Shown here in pieces: positions 46,768-59,580 of a stretch of DNA of 64,000 nt. Numbering within the stretch: the first letter of the stretch is position 1; each line of letters starts with the position of its first letter. A program made the position numbers and the translations under genes. The stretch is from Phaseolus vulgaris (taxonomy: Eukaryota > Streptophyta > Magnoliopsida > Fabales > Fabaceae): the NCBI RefSeq assembly GCF_000499845.2, contig NC_023753.2:6594791-6658790 (forward strand), in the 5' to 3' direction. The notes beneath the pieces were generated by a model. It worked only from the letters and a program-made list of their open reading frames with translations, ran no database searches and was not told the DNA's origin.

Positions 46768-46938
46768 CGACCAATACATATACCTTTGACACGAAAACGA
46801 AAGTTGGACCTAAAGAGGAAAGAAAACATTCAAATATAATGAAAGGGTCAAAATGTTCAAAGGCTGGCAAAGTATAGCTACTACTCGTTTACACAGTCAA
46901 ATCCACGAATTTTACTACTCAGATGCCTCCTATAAATA
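46768..46938 (+). promoter_or_regulatory. Promoter of P450 gene 2
   Basis: TATA box TATAAATA at 46931-46938, about 130 bp before the ATG at 47071. The block 46768-46860 (CGACCAATACATATACCTTTGAC ... ATTCAAATATAATGAAAGGGTCAAAA) matches the block before gene 1 in order and spacing and keeps one GGTCAA W-box-like element. The leader ends GTGTGAGAGAGAGAA before ATG. Confidence 0.65.
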
Positions 46939-47070
46939 CCAATACACCACTTTGCTTCCAACAACACAACCAGGTACTATATTGAACCGTGAGATAGATA
47001 CACAGAAATAAGAGATATAGTGCTACAAAGCTTAATACACAAATACATAAAGAGTGTGTGAGAGAGAGAA

Positions 47071-49531
47071 ATGGAGTTTCTAGGGCTAGCTGGGGTTTTT
47101 GTTGCATTCTTGGCACTACTTTGCCTCTTCTTGCTCTTGATACTAACATTTTCTTGGTGGGTTTTCCCTAACCAAACACTTAAGAAGCTTAAGAAATGTG
47201 GGTTGGGAGGACCAATCCCAAGTTTTCCTCTTGGAAACATTAAAGAGATGAAAAGAAAGAATGGCATTCAATCTTCAGTTCTATCCTCAAATCTCACTCA
47301 TGATATACACTCTAACGTTTTTCCCTATTTTTCTAGCTGGCAGAAATCACATGGTAAGCCTACTGTGTCATATATCAATGCATTTTTGTTGTTTTGTTTT
47401 CCTGCACACAGAGAGCTAATTTTGTTTAAATGTAAACATTCTAACTTCAGTTATTCAACTATACATATCCATGCATATGAAATTAAACATAACTCAATTG
47501 GTAATGGTTCATGAATTGCTGAAGATATAATATACATGCATGGATCTAGCTAGTTAAAGATGCATTTTGGGTTTGTTTGTGTAGGTAAGATTTTCGTGTA
47601 CTGGTTGGGCACGGAGCCATTCCTGTACGTTGCAGAGCCAGAGTTCTTGAAGAAAATGTCGACATTGGTGATGGCCAAGCGATGGGGAAAACCAAGTGTG
47701 TTTAGAACAGACAGAGACCCCATGTTTGGGAGTGGTTTGGTCATGGTTGAGGGCAACGACTGGGTTCGTCACAGGCACATTGTTGCCCCCGCGTTCAATC
47801 CCATTAACTTGAAGGTACCGTAATTTCAAGTGTGAGGTTTGAAAATCCATGAATGAAACATAAAATATAACCATGTAAGGATACATTATCCTACAGGAAA
47901 CTACTTCGAAATTAATGACCCACCAAACAAATTCAATTAATATTCTATTGTTCCTTTCTTGACGTCAAACATTTGATGTCTGCTTTGGCCTAAGCACATA
48001 TTCTGACTAGTTGTTGCATTTATCCATATAGGACATGGCAAACATGATGGTCGATTCGACGAATCAAATGATAGACAGATGGTTTACCCAAATAAACTCT
48101 GGCAACCCCGAAATTGACGTGGAAAGAGAGATTATAGCAACAGCTGGAGAGATCATAGCAAGAACAAGTTTTGGCATGAAAGATGACAATGCAAGAGATG
48201 TTTTCGACAAACTACGAGCCTTGCAAATGACACTTTTTAAGACCAATCGATATGTAGGAGTTCCCTTTGGCAAGTATTTCAACGTAAAGAAAACCTTAGA
48301 GGCCAAGAAACTGGGGAAAGTAATCGATGAGCTCTTGTTGTCCATCATAGAATCTCGGAAGAAGTCACAGACGAAAAATTCTCAAAGAGATTTGTTAGGT
48401 TTGTTGCTACAAGAAAATCACCAGGTTGATGGACGGTTAGGGAAGACGCTAACATCGCGAGAAGTTGTTGATGAATGCAAGACCTTCTTCTTTGGAGGCC
48501 ATGAAACCACAGCACTTGCCATCACATGGACTTTGCTGCTTCTAGCCATGCACCAAGATTGGCAAAACCAGTTGAGAGATGAGATACGAGATGTGGTGGG
48601 GAACACCCAAGAACTTGACATTTCTATGCTCGCTGGTTTAAAAAAGGTAAATTAATGCTTTTTATTTATTTAATTAACAAAAATTTGAGTTAATAATATT
48701 TTGCATTTATGAGCCTACTATGTTCATTTTATATGAACAACTACATATATACTTATTTTCCAAAAAACGACAATGTGTACATGAGAATTGAGATACCACC
48801 CACAAAACACGACTTAACTTCACACAACAAACTGTCACTTTCTTTATAACTTTATTTAGTTTACAGTAAAGTGGGAGGCTTTCCATGTCTTTATAATTGG
48901 CACTTGAGTACAACATTTACTTTACATATACATGTTGGGTCTCTTTTCTTTTAGCCAATTAATTAAAATCAGCATGTGCTCATTAAAAAATCCACATGAT
49001 ATTTATGTTGAAGCAAAAAAAGTAAGACACGTTTTTGGATTTTACTAGGATGACTTGAAATGACTGTTCCTCCCTGATTAATTAATTGAAAATTCTTGCA
49101 TACAGATGAAGTGCGTGATGAATGAAGTTCTAAGACTGTACCCTCCAGCACCGAATGTGCAAAGGCAAGCCAGAGAAGACATAAAAGTTGATGATATAAC
49201 AGTGCCCAATGGAACGAACATGTGGATAGATGTGGTGGCCATGCACCACGACCCTGAACTATGGGGAAAGGATGCGAATGAGTTCAGACCAGAGAGGTTC
49301 ATGGATGATGTGAATGGTGGATGCAAGCACAAGATGGGGTATTTGCCTTTTGGGTTTGGAGGGAGAATGTGTGTTGGTAGGAATTTGACCTTTATGGAGT
49401 ACAAGATTGTGTTAACCCTTCTTCTCTCTAGGTTTACTTTTAAGGTTTCTCCTCATTACAAACATTCACCATCTATTATGCTCTCCCTAAGGCCAAGCTA
49501 TGGTCTTCCACTCATTGTTCATCCACTTTAG
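47071..49531 (+). CDS. CYP715A: Cytochrome P450, CYP72 clan, CYP715A-like (gene 2)
   Basis: Exons 47071-47353, 47585-47814, 48032-48646 and 49106-49531 have the same lengths and phases as gene 1 for the first three and give about 517 residues. N-terminal anchor, hinge GGPIPSFPLGN, I-helix GGHETT (about 326-331), ExxR (E383/R386), FRPERF and haem loop FGFGGRMCVG (Cys465) are all present, so it should be active. It ends three residues earlier than gene 1 (IVHPL). Introns are longer than in gene 1 (231, 217 and 459 bp against 111, 181 and 98). The two genes are same-strand paralogues about 29 kb apart. Exon 4 is far more alike between them than exons 1-3, including a 244-bp identical tract, suggesting gene conversion. 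CYP715A is my best subfamily guess; the substrate is unknown. Confidence 0.9.
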
Positions 49532-49839
49532 AAAATTCAACCCAATTGTAGAATAGTTGTTTCCAAGGATCGGGAAGTAATTCCCTCAGCACCGACCACC
49601 TTTTGGTTCTTGATGCTCCCATCCATATTTATTGACAATTTTGATTTTTCAGGCTCAAATATCTTTTGATAAGATCTGTGTTGTGATTTTGCCTAAGAAT
49701 ATATTTTGTATAGATTAACCTAGCTCGTTCGATATATCAGGCCGTACATTATATTATATACACCAAAGCTTTAAAAAGGAAAGGGTAAAAAGAAAAATCA
49801 GTGAGATCGTGAAGCTAGGTAGGCAATGAGTAAATGGAA

Positions 49840-50310
49840 AGTGGGAGTGAAAAATAGAATGGAGAAGATCATGTTCCAGTGGGAAAAACCGATGGTTGAT
49901 AAGTTCTTAGACGTGTTAAAAAATCTCAACCACATAAAAAAAAGGTAGAAAAATGGACGTGGAACAAAACTGAAAACTTCACTTACTCTGTGAAGTCTGC
50001 ATATTAAATACTACAACAGGGGGATAATGAGAAGTGAAAAGATAGTTTGTCTGAGTTATGGTACATTAAAGTTCCTCCTTTTGCAAAATTCTTTGCATGG
50101 AGCCTTTTCAAACAGAGTTGCCACAAAGTCTAAATTACAGAGTAAGAGAGTACTTTTATCTAGCTTAGTATGCCCTATGTGCTTGAAAACAATAGACCAC
50201 CTGTTAGGTAGCAAATGTTATCTTTGGATTGTAGCAAATGTTATCTTTGGATTGACTGACAAACGAAATATATTCCGAAGATCTTCATCATTCAAATCAA
50301 AGTTGTATTT
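49840..50310 (+). pseudogene. LINE fragment, zf-RVT region
   Basis: Broken plus-strand frames read NFTYSVKSAY (near 49975), then KVPPFAKFFAWSLF and LVCPMCLKTIDHLLGSKCYLW (50145-50226). This is the zinc-containing zf-RVT region found after the reverse transcriptase of plant LINEs. Several frameshifts and stops; no reverse transcriptase is adjacent. Confidence 0.75.
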
Positions 50311-50675
50311 TTCTCCATTTTCATGTTGTTTATGATGTTTGTAATTATTGGTTATTCACGTTGGTTTAGTGACGTTCCACCGACATTTCACGTGTCCATC
50401 TGCATTTTAAAAGAAATAAAACTACCTTATACAAATATAACGACTTTCTTTGAACTTTATACTAGAAGGAGAAAATAATGTATCACACAAACCTTCTCCT
50501 CAATTTTGTTTTTACTTGGATGCAGGAATTAAGAGAAGAAAAAGTGTAGAACAAAGGAGGAGTGAATGTTACAAGACTCCATTGTTGTTCCATTATATAA
50601 CAAATGTTGAGTGTGAGTTGAATATAATTCTAACATAATTATTGAAATTTTTATTGATATGTCAAATTCTCAGCT

Positions 50676-51288
50676 ACGAATGTGACAAGTCAACATACAT
50701 GCAATGGTACATCAACCATATTATCCACTACATCTCGCCTATACAATCATCGTCGGATGACGATGTAAGTTCAATTACAAAATTATTCACTCATCCAAAA
50801 TTAACTCATATTTTCAAAACAATATGATATGCCACAGGAGACTACACAACCTCACTATCAACATCATGTTGGGTCTTCTTCTCAAGTTCAATTGTTTCAA
50901 CAACAATCTTTTCGTTCGTCAAGTGTTCAACCAACCCAGTTGTTCGGATATAGGGATCAATCTCACATGTCATTCCAATCGTCATTCCATCAACCACCTT
51001 TCAACTACTCAACATTTTCATCTCAACAACAATTTTTTGCTAGTCCATCAAATCCCTTTGCAGCCTCTACCATGACCTCCCTCCATCTGCCTACAATCCA
51101 ATGTTATCCATGCAGTATTATTGACCAACAATGCCTTCACAGTTGTTCAAAAATCAGAGTGACGACAATGAAGTCGAAGGCACTGACGATGACATTTCAC
51201 CTCCGCCCCCTCCTACCCTTCCATCCGAACAACGGATACAAGGACGACCACGAAGAAAACCACCATGTGGCACAACTTCTCATAGATG
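50676..51288 (+). pseudogene. C-terminal fragment of a PMD (MAIN-like) transposon protein with AT-hook
   Basis: A first part reads YECDKSTYMQWYINHIIHYI, matching the end of the plant mobile domain, and SSDDD. After a short intron-like gap (to about 50828) a second part is rich in S, Q and F. In a shifted frame it ends NEVEGTDDDISPPPPPTLP then QGRPRRKPPCGT, where GRPRRKP is an AT-hook DNA-binding motif, and a TGA near 51288. A frame change is needed between these pieces, so it is a remnant. It is a different PMD protein from the one in the Mutator-like element. Confidence 0.65.
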
Positions 51289-51726
51289 ACAACTTTTCTT
51301 ACATTTCTATTTTCTAATTATGTATAAATTGTACTTATTTATCATTTTATAAATATTGTTTAAACGATACCCCTTTTATTTATAATTGTATCAACTATAA
51401 ACATTATTTTACAAACATAATTTCATTTTTTTTAAAACAACAAAAATATTCTTAATTTTAAAAATATTTAAAGTACTAAATAGTTTATATTTATTACACA
51501 ACCTATTTTTAATCCAACTTAATTTTAGGTAACTTTGTTTTTTGTGAAAACAAAATTTAGTTTTAATTTTTTTTAATATTACTTATCTATAAAATTCAAA
51601 TTTTCACAATATTCTTATTATTATTCACTTCATATAATTTTAAACAATTTTTAAATATCATTATGTATATTTTTTAATTTAGAAAAATATTAATTACTTA
51701 AAAAAAATCAACTGAACCTGTCAAAG

Positions 51727-51965
51727 CTGACTACGTAAACCAATTTTAAAGACAGAAATATTTAATTGTTATATTGACTAAATTATATATTATTTTTTAA
51801 ATTAAAAAATTTATTGGTATCTAAATTAATTTTTATTATTAATAAATATTTTTTAAAGGATATCTAATTAGTTATAAATTATTAAAGTTGGTAGTTAAAA
51901 TCTGACTAGATAACAATTTATAATTTTTTTTTTAAAATTTATTTAATAATTTTATTGTATGATAT
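51727..51965. mobile_element. CACTA-type foldback MITE, copy 8 (degenerate)
   Basis: AACCAATTTTAAAGACAGAA, GGATATCTAATTAG and a right-hand TTTAATAATTTTATTGTATGA recall the family. Termini are lost. Confidence 0.6.
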
Positions 51966-52154
51966 TTTACCAAAATTTAACCAATAATAATAAATAATAT
52001 GTTTTTAATACTATTTTATATATTGACAATAAGTTAATACAACTTATAAAAATATTAAATATATATGTTAATTAATTAAAAATATCAAAGCACATATCTT
52101 GCACGACACAATTTTTAATGAATAATTAAATAATATTTTTTTGCTCATAAATCT

Positions 52155-52155
<1 letters not shown>

Positions 52156-52215
<60 letters not shown>
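52156..52215. repeat. (AC)n(AT)n microsatellite
   Basis: A short CACACACACACA run leads into about 25 AT dinucleotides. The open frames through it on both strands are artefacts. Confidence 0.95.
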
Positions 52216-52218
<3 letters not shown>

Positions 52219-52853
52219 TCTCTAGTTCCTAATTGGTTTGCCCGATGTTTCCCTTTCAAGCTAATGATTGGTTTAATAATACTCAATTGGAGTGGATTCA
52301 GTCATATACTAATAATAATGTTTTCCATAAAATAAAATTCATATTTTGTTAATTATCCATGCAGCATTGATTTAGAACTGTGACTTTTCTACAGCAAAAA
52401 ATAAAATATTAGCACTATAAATTTCAAATTTATTTACAGGCATTATACTAAAATGTTATCTACACGTTTTTATAAATTGATAAATTCAATATGATATACA
52501 GATAATTTATACACATGTAAATGAATTATTCATCTATAAAAAAATTAGTATTATATATTAATTAATAATAATATTATTAACAATAACATTAATATTAGTT
52601 ATAATTATAATAATAATATTACTATTACTATTAATAATAAGAATATTATTATTAACAATATTATTCATACATTAAATAATATTATTATTTATTAAAATTA
52701 GTAATAAAAATAATAACAATGATAGTAATGTGCTTAATCATTACATATAAATTATTTTATTAATAATGTTATATAAAAAAATCTTTATATAAAAAAAATT
52801 ATATACAAATTTTCATATTATTATTATCTTTAATATTATTTATTAACATTACT

Positions 52854-54120
52854 TGTAACATCCCAAAAATTGTATTTAGCTATTACAATACAGGTTCTAC
52901 ATGTTTCTATTCAAGCTTAGAGTTTTTCAAAACATCTGTAATACATAATTAGAGCTTATAGAAATACAAATATTTACAATATAAAGTTCAAAATAGCATT
53001 CTAAAGCCCTCCAGATCCTCCGACATTTGTATGATCATCTACTCGTGTATGTAGTACAGTCATCGCAGTTAACATCAAAGTGTTGTCATATAAAATTTCA
53101 ATATCAATTTTATCATTCATATAGACCACACATGGATCTATTTTCAATCACAATCATTGAATTTCATTTCAATCCATAACACTTTGATTTTATTTCAATC
53201 ACACTAATTACACATGAATTCATCGTCTTCTGCAAGACTCATTAAGTATATCCTTACCAGAGACTAACATATAATTCATACATCAAGGATCAGGATAAGT
53301 TCAAACATCCAATACCGAGTGTCTACAGTAGGACTCGATGTGTATTAACTTCCTCATCAGCTTCTCACCACATATATCTTAGTCTATATGACCTAGATCA
53401 TTAGTGAAGCTAGAAGATTTCTGTTAAACATAAATTTTTCATACTTAATTCCATCAAACAACAACTCATACATTATCCCAAATGTATGACATCAATTTCA
53501 TACAATTTTTATCATCCATATCATTCAATCACATAACCTTTAAAAAACATACAATTTAAGAACCTTTCCAATATCAAAACAATATTTAACTTCCAAACTA
53601 TCAAAATCTAATATTTATGCATGTTCACACAACATAAAATCAAACAATTTTGTCAATAACATCCCTGCAAGAGAAATTGAAACTTGGGACCACATCCTCT
53701 CCATATCCAAATCTTCTAACCTAGGGTACTATTGAAGTTAAAGTTTGTTTCTCTCACCTGAAATTCCTTATTCTGATGGAAATTATACATCAAATAGGGA
53801 ACTGCTCCAAATTTAGGAACCTAGAGCAAGTTATCCAAACATTACCAAATTTTAGTATGAGCTTAATGAATTTGAGATAAACACTTCTCTCAACTGATCC
53901 CACTAAGATTGATGACTAAAACATAAAAAGAATAAAAATAAAGGATTTTTAGAGTAAAAATGAACTTAGTTTATTTGAAAATCTAATCGGCTAAAAATGT
54001 AACATGACTCCTCAACTACTGCAATGTCTAGTCAAATTTTGAAATAAATGAGTATGGGAAAGAAATTTAAGAGAGAAGGAAGAGAAAGAGAAAGAGAAAG
54101 GGAGAGATAACATATGTGAT
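52854..54120 (-). mobile_element. Second LTR-like copy, inverted relative to 42019-43705
   Basis: It starts TGTAACATCCC at 52854, the reverse complement of GGGATGTTACA. Read on the minus strand its far part carries CCCTTTCTCTTTCTC...CCTTCTCTCTTA and AACTAAGTTCATTTTTACTC, matching the first part of the copy at 42019. The other terminus is lost in a (TTA)n region after 54120, so no duplication could be tested. Confidence 0.65.
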
Positions 54121-54387
54121 TTTTTTTTTCTTTTCTACCGTTTCTTACATTATTAATATTATTATTATTATTATTATAATAATAATAATATTATTTTTAT
54201 TATTATTAGTATTATTATTATAAAATATTTTTATTAATAGTAAAATAATAATCATAATAATATTATTAACAATAATAATATTAGTTATAATAAAAAATAT
54301 TAATAATAAAAATAATATTGAATCATAATAATAATAATAGTCATAATCATAATAAAAATTATAATAATAATAAGAATGTGCTTAGTC

Positions 54388-54430
<43 letters not shown>
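54121..54430. repeat. (TAA)n/(TTA)n and (AT)n microsatellite region
   Basis: Mixed ATT/AAT trinucleotide runs (54150-54375) followed by an (AT)n run (54395-54427). No coding content. Confidence 0.9.
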
Positions 54431-55060
54431 CTTATTTTTTCTGTAAAAGATTGATTTTTTAGTAAATATTTTTAATATATGTATATAAAAAATTAATATA
54501 TAGAAAATGTAATATAAATTATTTTACCTCAAAATATTTTTTAAACTAATAAGTTAAAAGTATAACCTTGTTAATAGGCTGAAATTTTGAAAAAGTAGGT
54601 ATATATATACTAATAAGTTCTTATGCAGTTTTTTTATCATTACTTTAAAATACATTAACAAGTTACAATAAATCATATTAAAATATACTGATCATATAGT
54701 TTGTCAGTGTATTTCAACTAAAAAAAATGAGTAATATATATTTGCAAATGTAGAAAGATAAATAAATAAATATACATATATGAACATATATATTAAGTAA
54801 AAAAATTGAATTTATATTCAATCCAATACTAATTAATTTAATTTAGTCCTCGTGTTCTTATTAATATTATACTAGCTAATTTATAAAATATAAGTTTCTT
54901 GAACTCTTACTCTCAATGAATTTTTACAATTTTTTTAAATATAATTGAATATCGCATCTAAAATATATAATGTTAACAAAATATTTCAAGTTAATTTTGT
55001 GATATTAACTTATATTTAAAATCCACTTTACAAGATGAAATTGAAAAAAAAAATATTAAA
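54431..55060. other. AT-rich intergenic sequence
   Basis: Nothing recognisable beyond poly-A, poly-T and AT runs. Confidence 0.4.
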
Positions 55061-55404
55061 TAATATTGAATTATAAAGATAAAAAATAATAAGTTATTAT
55101 ATTGACTAAATTAAATATTAGTTTAAATACTAAAAAAAATGTTGATATTTAAATTAGTGATAAATAATTTTTAGATAAATATCTAATAAACTATTAAGAT
55201 TTTAACTAACAACTTTAGAATATAAATAATTAGTAGCTAACTAAATAAAAATTTAAAAATTATTTATCAACAATGAAAATTAATTTAGATACTTATAATT
55301 TTTTTAGTTTTTAAAATATAATTTTTTTTTAATTTAAAGAATAGTATCTAATACAATATTATTTATTGTCTCTAATATTATTTTTTATTTAATGATTTTT
55401 TAGT
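55061..55404. mobile_element. CACTA-type foldback MITE, copy 9 (degenerate)
   Basis: The left arm has AATAATAAGTTATTATATTGACTAAATTAA and the right end TTTAATGATTTTTTAGTG. Central AATATCTAATAAACTATTAAG and its partner arm survive in part. Confidence 0.65.
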
Positions 55405-58040
55405 GGCGTGATATTATATTTTAGATATATTACTTTAAAAAAATTTAAATAATGTTATTTGAAAAATTAATCTTTACATATATATAATGAATATTTTGGA
55501 AAAGAATAGAAATATAAAACATATAAAGAATTTATAATTATTTTTCTTTAATTTCCTATGATCCTTGAACAACTTTGGTTAAAGAAGAGATTCTCTGCTG
55601 TGAAAGGTACAGTTCTCATTCATAGTTTCCAATAAACCGTATGCTGGGCTATGTTGACCTAATTTCAACTGTTTGAACATAGACCATCTTCCCACACTCA
55701 CTTTTAGAATTAGCTTTGTTATACTTTTTTATTGGAGGTTTAAAAATTATTTTATATCTAATTATAGCTTATTGTTTCTTTTGAAGTTTTTTGACTTTGA
55801 AGTACGAATATGTCACCTTATGTTGTACTAATTTAACTCAATTATGAATTAACAATGAAATTAGCAGCAAAGATTGAACTCATCATAATATAAATGGTTT
55901 TAGTTTTTTTAAAAACAAGTGAACATTAACAAGAAAAAAAAACAACTTTGTCCCGTCCACATAAAAAAAAGTGTGCATAAAACAAAGAAGGGATTGTGAA
56001 AAATTTAAAACAAGATTCACGCATGCATATAATGTTTATAATGAAAAAGGTGACAGGGAGTGTTCTGATTTCCGTGTTGAAAGTTCATGATCATCACCTA
56101 CATGTACCATTGGTCAATCTCTAGTATTCATAAGTGGGATTTGATCCAATCCACAAAAAATAAAATAAAATAAAATGTAGTAAAAAATTAAAATAATGAA
56201 ATATGTAAAATTATGTATATATGAGTGCTGGGTGGGTGTGTGTTATTGTCCTTGTCAACGTGTAATGATAGAGAGCATGAAAAATGAAGAGAAAAATATG
56301 GGAATGAATGAGAAGACAGTTTTTGATAGGATAATGTTGTGGTGTTTAATAATTGTTACTATATCTTTGTGAAGTGATTTCGTACATTTTGATACGCTTA
56401 CGTTGTATAGGGTTTAATTGCTGTCATTGTACCTTCGAGTTCGATAAAACCTGTGAAAAAAAAACCCAATGTCATTTTCAATAGAATTGATGTCCACTAC
56501 TTCTTTGTTTCGTATGAAAATAAATCAATATTGTGGGGGCTTCAATACTTAGTTTGGCTAAGGAGCACTCACATGTTTTTGAGAGGCATTTTCACAAGGG
56601 TCTTATGCTTATTCTGGTAACACATAGATTAAAAATAAAAATATTCATAATATATATAAGTAGATGTAAATATTAATAATTTTTTTATAATTAAATTAAA
56701 TTTAAAGTTTATTTTTTGATATTTTTAAATATAAGTTTTATTCAAATAAAATATATGAGAGAAAAATCAACTTATGTAAAGCTTAAACCAATTTAAAGGT
56801 GTGTTTAGTTGGCGAAAGCAAAAAACATCACTACCACCAAGGACCAAGAATGTTGCTGTTACAGAAAAGAAAAGGGTCAAAGTTGACATTTAAAAAAATG
56901 AAGGGTGTAAAGAGAAAACATGGAGGTGTAGGAGACAAAAGTCTTTCTAGATTTGTCTCAAGAAACTGGTGTAGTGAAAACATGGGAATATTTTTCAACA
57001 AATAGGTTTTGCATTATCTTTAAATATTTCTAAACGTTGTTTACACTAAATTATCAATGTTTGCAACACTTTATTCTAAATGAAAATAAAAATGTTAAAC
57101 CATCTTTAAACATGTTATATCAATCATCAATATTTTCGATAACTTGCAAGCTCGAGGGACCCAACCAAAATTTACTAAAAGAACTTGCTATTTTTCCTTG
57201 CATAAGATCATTTCAAACATTCAACCAACATAATTATATGAAAAAGTCTATTTTTTCCATTAATGATTTAAAACATAGGTTCACTAAGACACACACAACA
57301 ATAAGGCAGAGAGAAGGGTAGCGACGGAGAGAGGGAGTTATCGACTGAGGAGGAGAAATGTGCATTTGAGAATCCAGTATTGGTGGATTGTGATACCAAT
57401 GCTCATTGGAGAAGAAAGTGAATTTTCATGAAAGTGGTGACTTCTGAATCTGTATATCTAGAAGTATTATTTCTATTTCGGATATCCATACTCGTAAGCC
57501 AAATCACACAATATTAACAACCTTTGCCTTCCGCATATCCATAAGCCAAATCAGACAATTCCATATATAAAAGTCTGGAACTCATGTCACTTCCGAATAT
57601 GGTCATCCATAAACTTAATTGGACAACTTAAATGACCTTTTGGATGCAAACATCCGGAACCAACTGACCTCATTCCAGATTTCAAAATCCATAATACATA
57701 ATAACCACTTTCGAATTGCTTCATTTGTAAACAAACATCAATGATAAGGGCAATTTCGGATTTTAAATTTTGTGCTGAATGCAAATTTGAAATGATCTTG
57801 TACAAGGAGAAACAACCAAAAACTTAGAAACTTAGAATGTAGATGTCCACATCTATCTCTATAATAATTATAATAAATACAAAATAAAACCAACCTAGCC
57901 AAATTATCAACACACTTTTATTGCATTATCGAATGATCAAATCTTTCAGTTTAAAGTTATTGTATGATTTGTGTTTTTAAATTAGGAGTCCTTGTGAGTT
58001 AAGTTGAGGCAAATTCTCCCATCACCTTCATACCTTTTAT

Positions 58041-58086
<46 letters not shown>

Positions 58087-59215
58087 TTCAATAATATCTT
58101 TCAGTTGAACCACAAACAGAAATTAACAAACATTAACTTTCTTTTAATAAAAATATATATATAAATAAAAAGAGACTAAAAACTCAATATATTTTAAATA
58201 AAGTTTCCTATAAAAACAAAATTAGTAAGATGTCACGTTTAAACTGATTCTTTTATATTTTAATGTTTTTTATGTTGTTTATTTTTAAATACTAAAAAAA
58301 TTAAATAAGAGTATTAAGTTATTTGAGCTAATTTGTGTCATAAAAGATAAGTTAACAATGATTAAATTATTTCTCTTCCAATAATGAAAAAATTGAATAA
58401 AATAAAACAAAAATATGTTTATTTTTATTATTAGTTTAAGCAAAAACAACATTTTATTTTAGTCATTCTTCCGGAAGCCACAAACCCCAAAAAAAAAAAG
58501 AGGTGCAAAAATGGAGTACAAAACTTAAAAAAAAAATTATCTTTATATTGGGGAACATATAATACAACTAATCTTCTCGCCAACTCTCTCACACATGCTC
58601 AAATGATGAAATTGTTCTCTCAGACGCTACAACTGGAGAAGAATGGAAGTGTTGCAATTGAAAGGGGTATAGGGGTGCGAGGGTGCAACTGGGGTTATTT
58701 AAAAAGGTGAGATTATACTTTATTTAGGATTATTGAAATTTTTTGAAAAAGTTAAAACCGACTTTTCAAAATTAAAATAGAGATGCAGGAGGAAGTATGT
58801 AGGTGAAGTGGGAATTTTCCTAAGTTGAGTAGCATTTGAACAAATTCATTATTTGAGTTGGATTGGATTTTTACATCTTTGTTTACATAAACTCTAATTC
58901 AACTCAACCTAAAAAAAATTGTTGTTTAAAGTTGTAATTTTTAAATATCAATCTAATTAAAAAATAATATAGTATTTACAAGAATTAATTCAAGGTTTCA
59001 AGTAAGTCAACACGTCAAGTTATAACACGATTGTTCAAACTAACTCAAGACATGAATTATCCATAGTACAAATATATAAGTGGATCTTGAATTGGGTCTC
59101 AAGTCACTTGTACTAAATCCATCACTCAACTTATATAGGTGTTTTTTTTCTACACATAGTTTCTTTTGGTACCCCATAAGTGAAGCAAAAAGACCATTTA
59201 ATCCTTAAAAATACA
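55405..59215. other. AT-rich intergenic region, no supported gene
   Basis: Short frames at 56799-57005 and 57037-57321 have no recognisable content. Around 57460-57730 several near-palindromic phrases (TTCGGATATCCATA, GGATGCAAACATCCGGAACC) resemble the Mutator-like arrays and may mark a degraded relative, but termini were not found. (AT)n runs lie at 58035-58087. Confidence 0.45.
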
Positions 59216-59219
59216 TTAT

Positions 59220-59580
59220 GAATTGTAGAATCTAGAAGGTATTTATGGATTTGGAATATCTTCTGGAATGTAGAATCTGAAAGGTATTTCTGGATCTAGA
59301 ATATCTTCTGGATTGTAGAATATGAAAGATGAAATATATTTTTGAATCTGGAAATACCTTTTAGATTCTACAATCTAGAATGTACTATTTTTAAAAAACA
59401 TATTCCAGATTACAGAACCCAAAAAATATTTTCACCTATGAAAATATCTTCTAGATTATACAATCCAAAATGTATTTTTTTAAGAAACATATTTCATATC
59501 ATAGAATCTAGAAGATATTTCCAGAAATATCTTTCGAAATATAGAATCCAAAAGATATTTCCAGAATGAAAAAAAAGCAT
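59220..59580. repeat. AGAATCTAGAAGATATTTCC repeat cluster
   Basis: Repeated phrases of the type GTAGAATCTxxAAGGTATTTxTGGATxTxGAATATCTTCTGGA, first on one strand (59225-59330) and then complementary (59345-59530). The region can form long imperfect hairpins. The open frame 59342-59569 runs through the repeats and is not a gene. Confidence 0.7.

Larger units (their letters stand above)
51320..52853. other. AT-rich intergenic sequence
   Basis: No gene seen. It contains MITE copy 8, an (AC)n(AT)n microsatellite and a (TAA)n-rich stretch at 52555-52700. Confidence 0.5.

Noticed and set aside
52068..52335. ORFs with long YIYIYI runs on both strands
   Set aside because: Artefact of the AT microsatellite at 52156-52215.
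57460..57730. Third Mutator-like element suggested by GGATATCC-like motifs
   Set aside because: No CTGCACCC-type termini and no 9-bp duplication were found, so it is only mentioned as a possible remnant.
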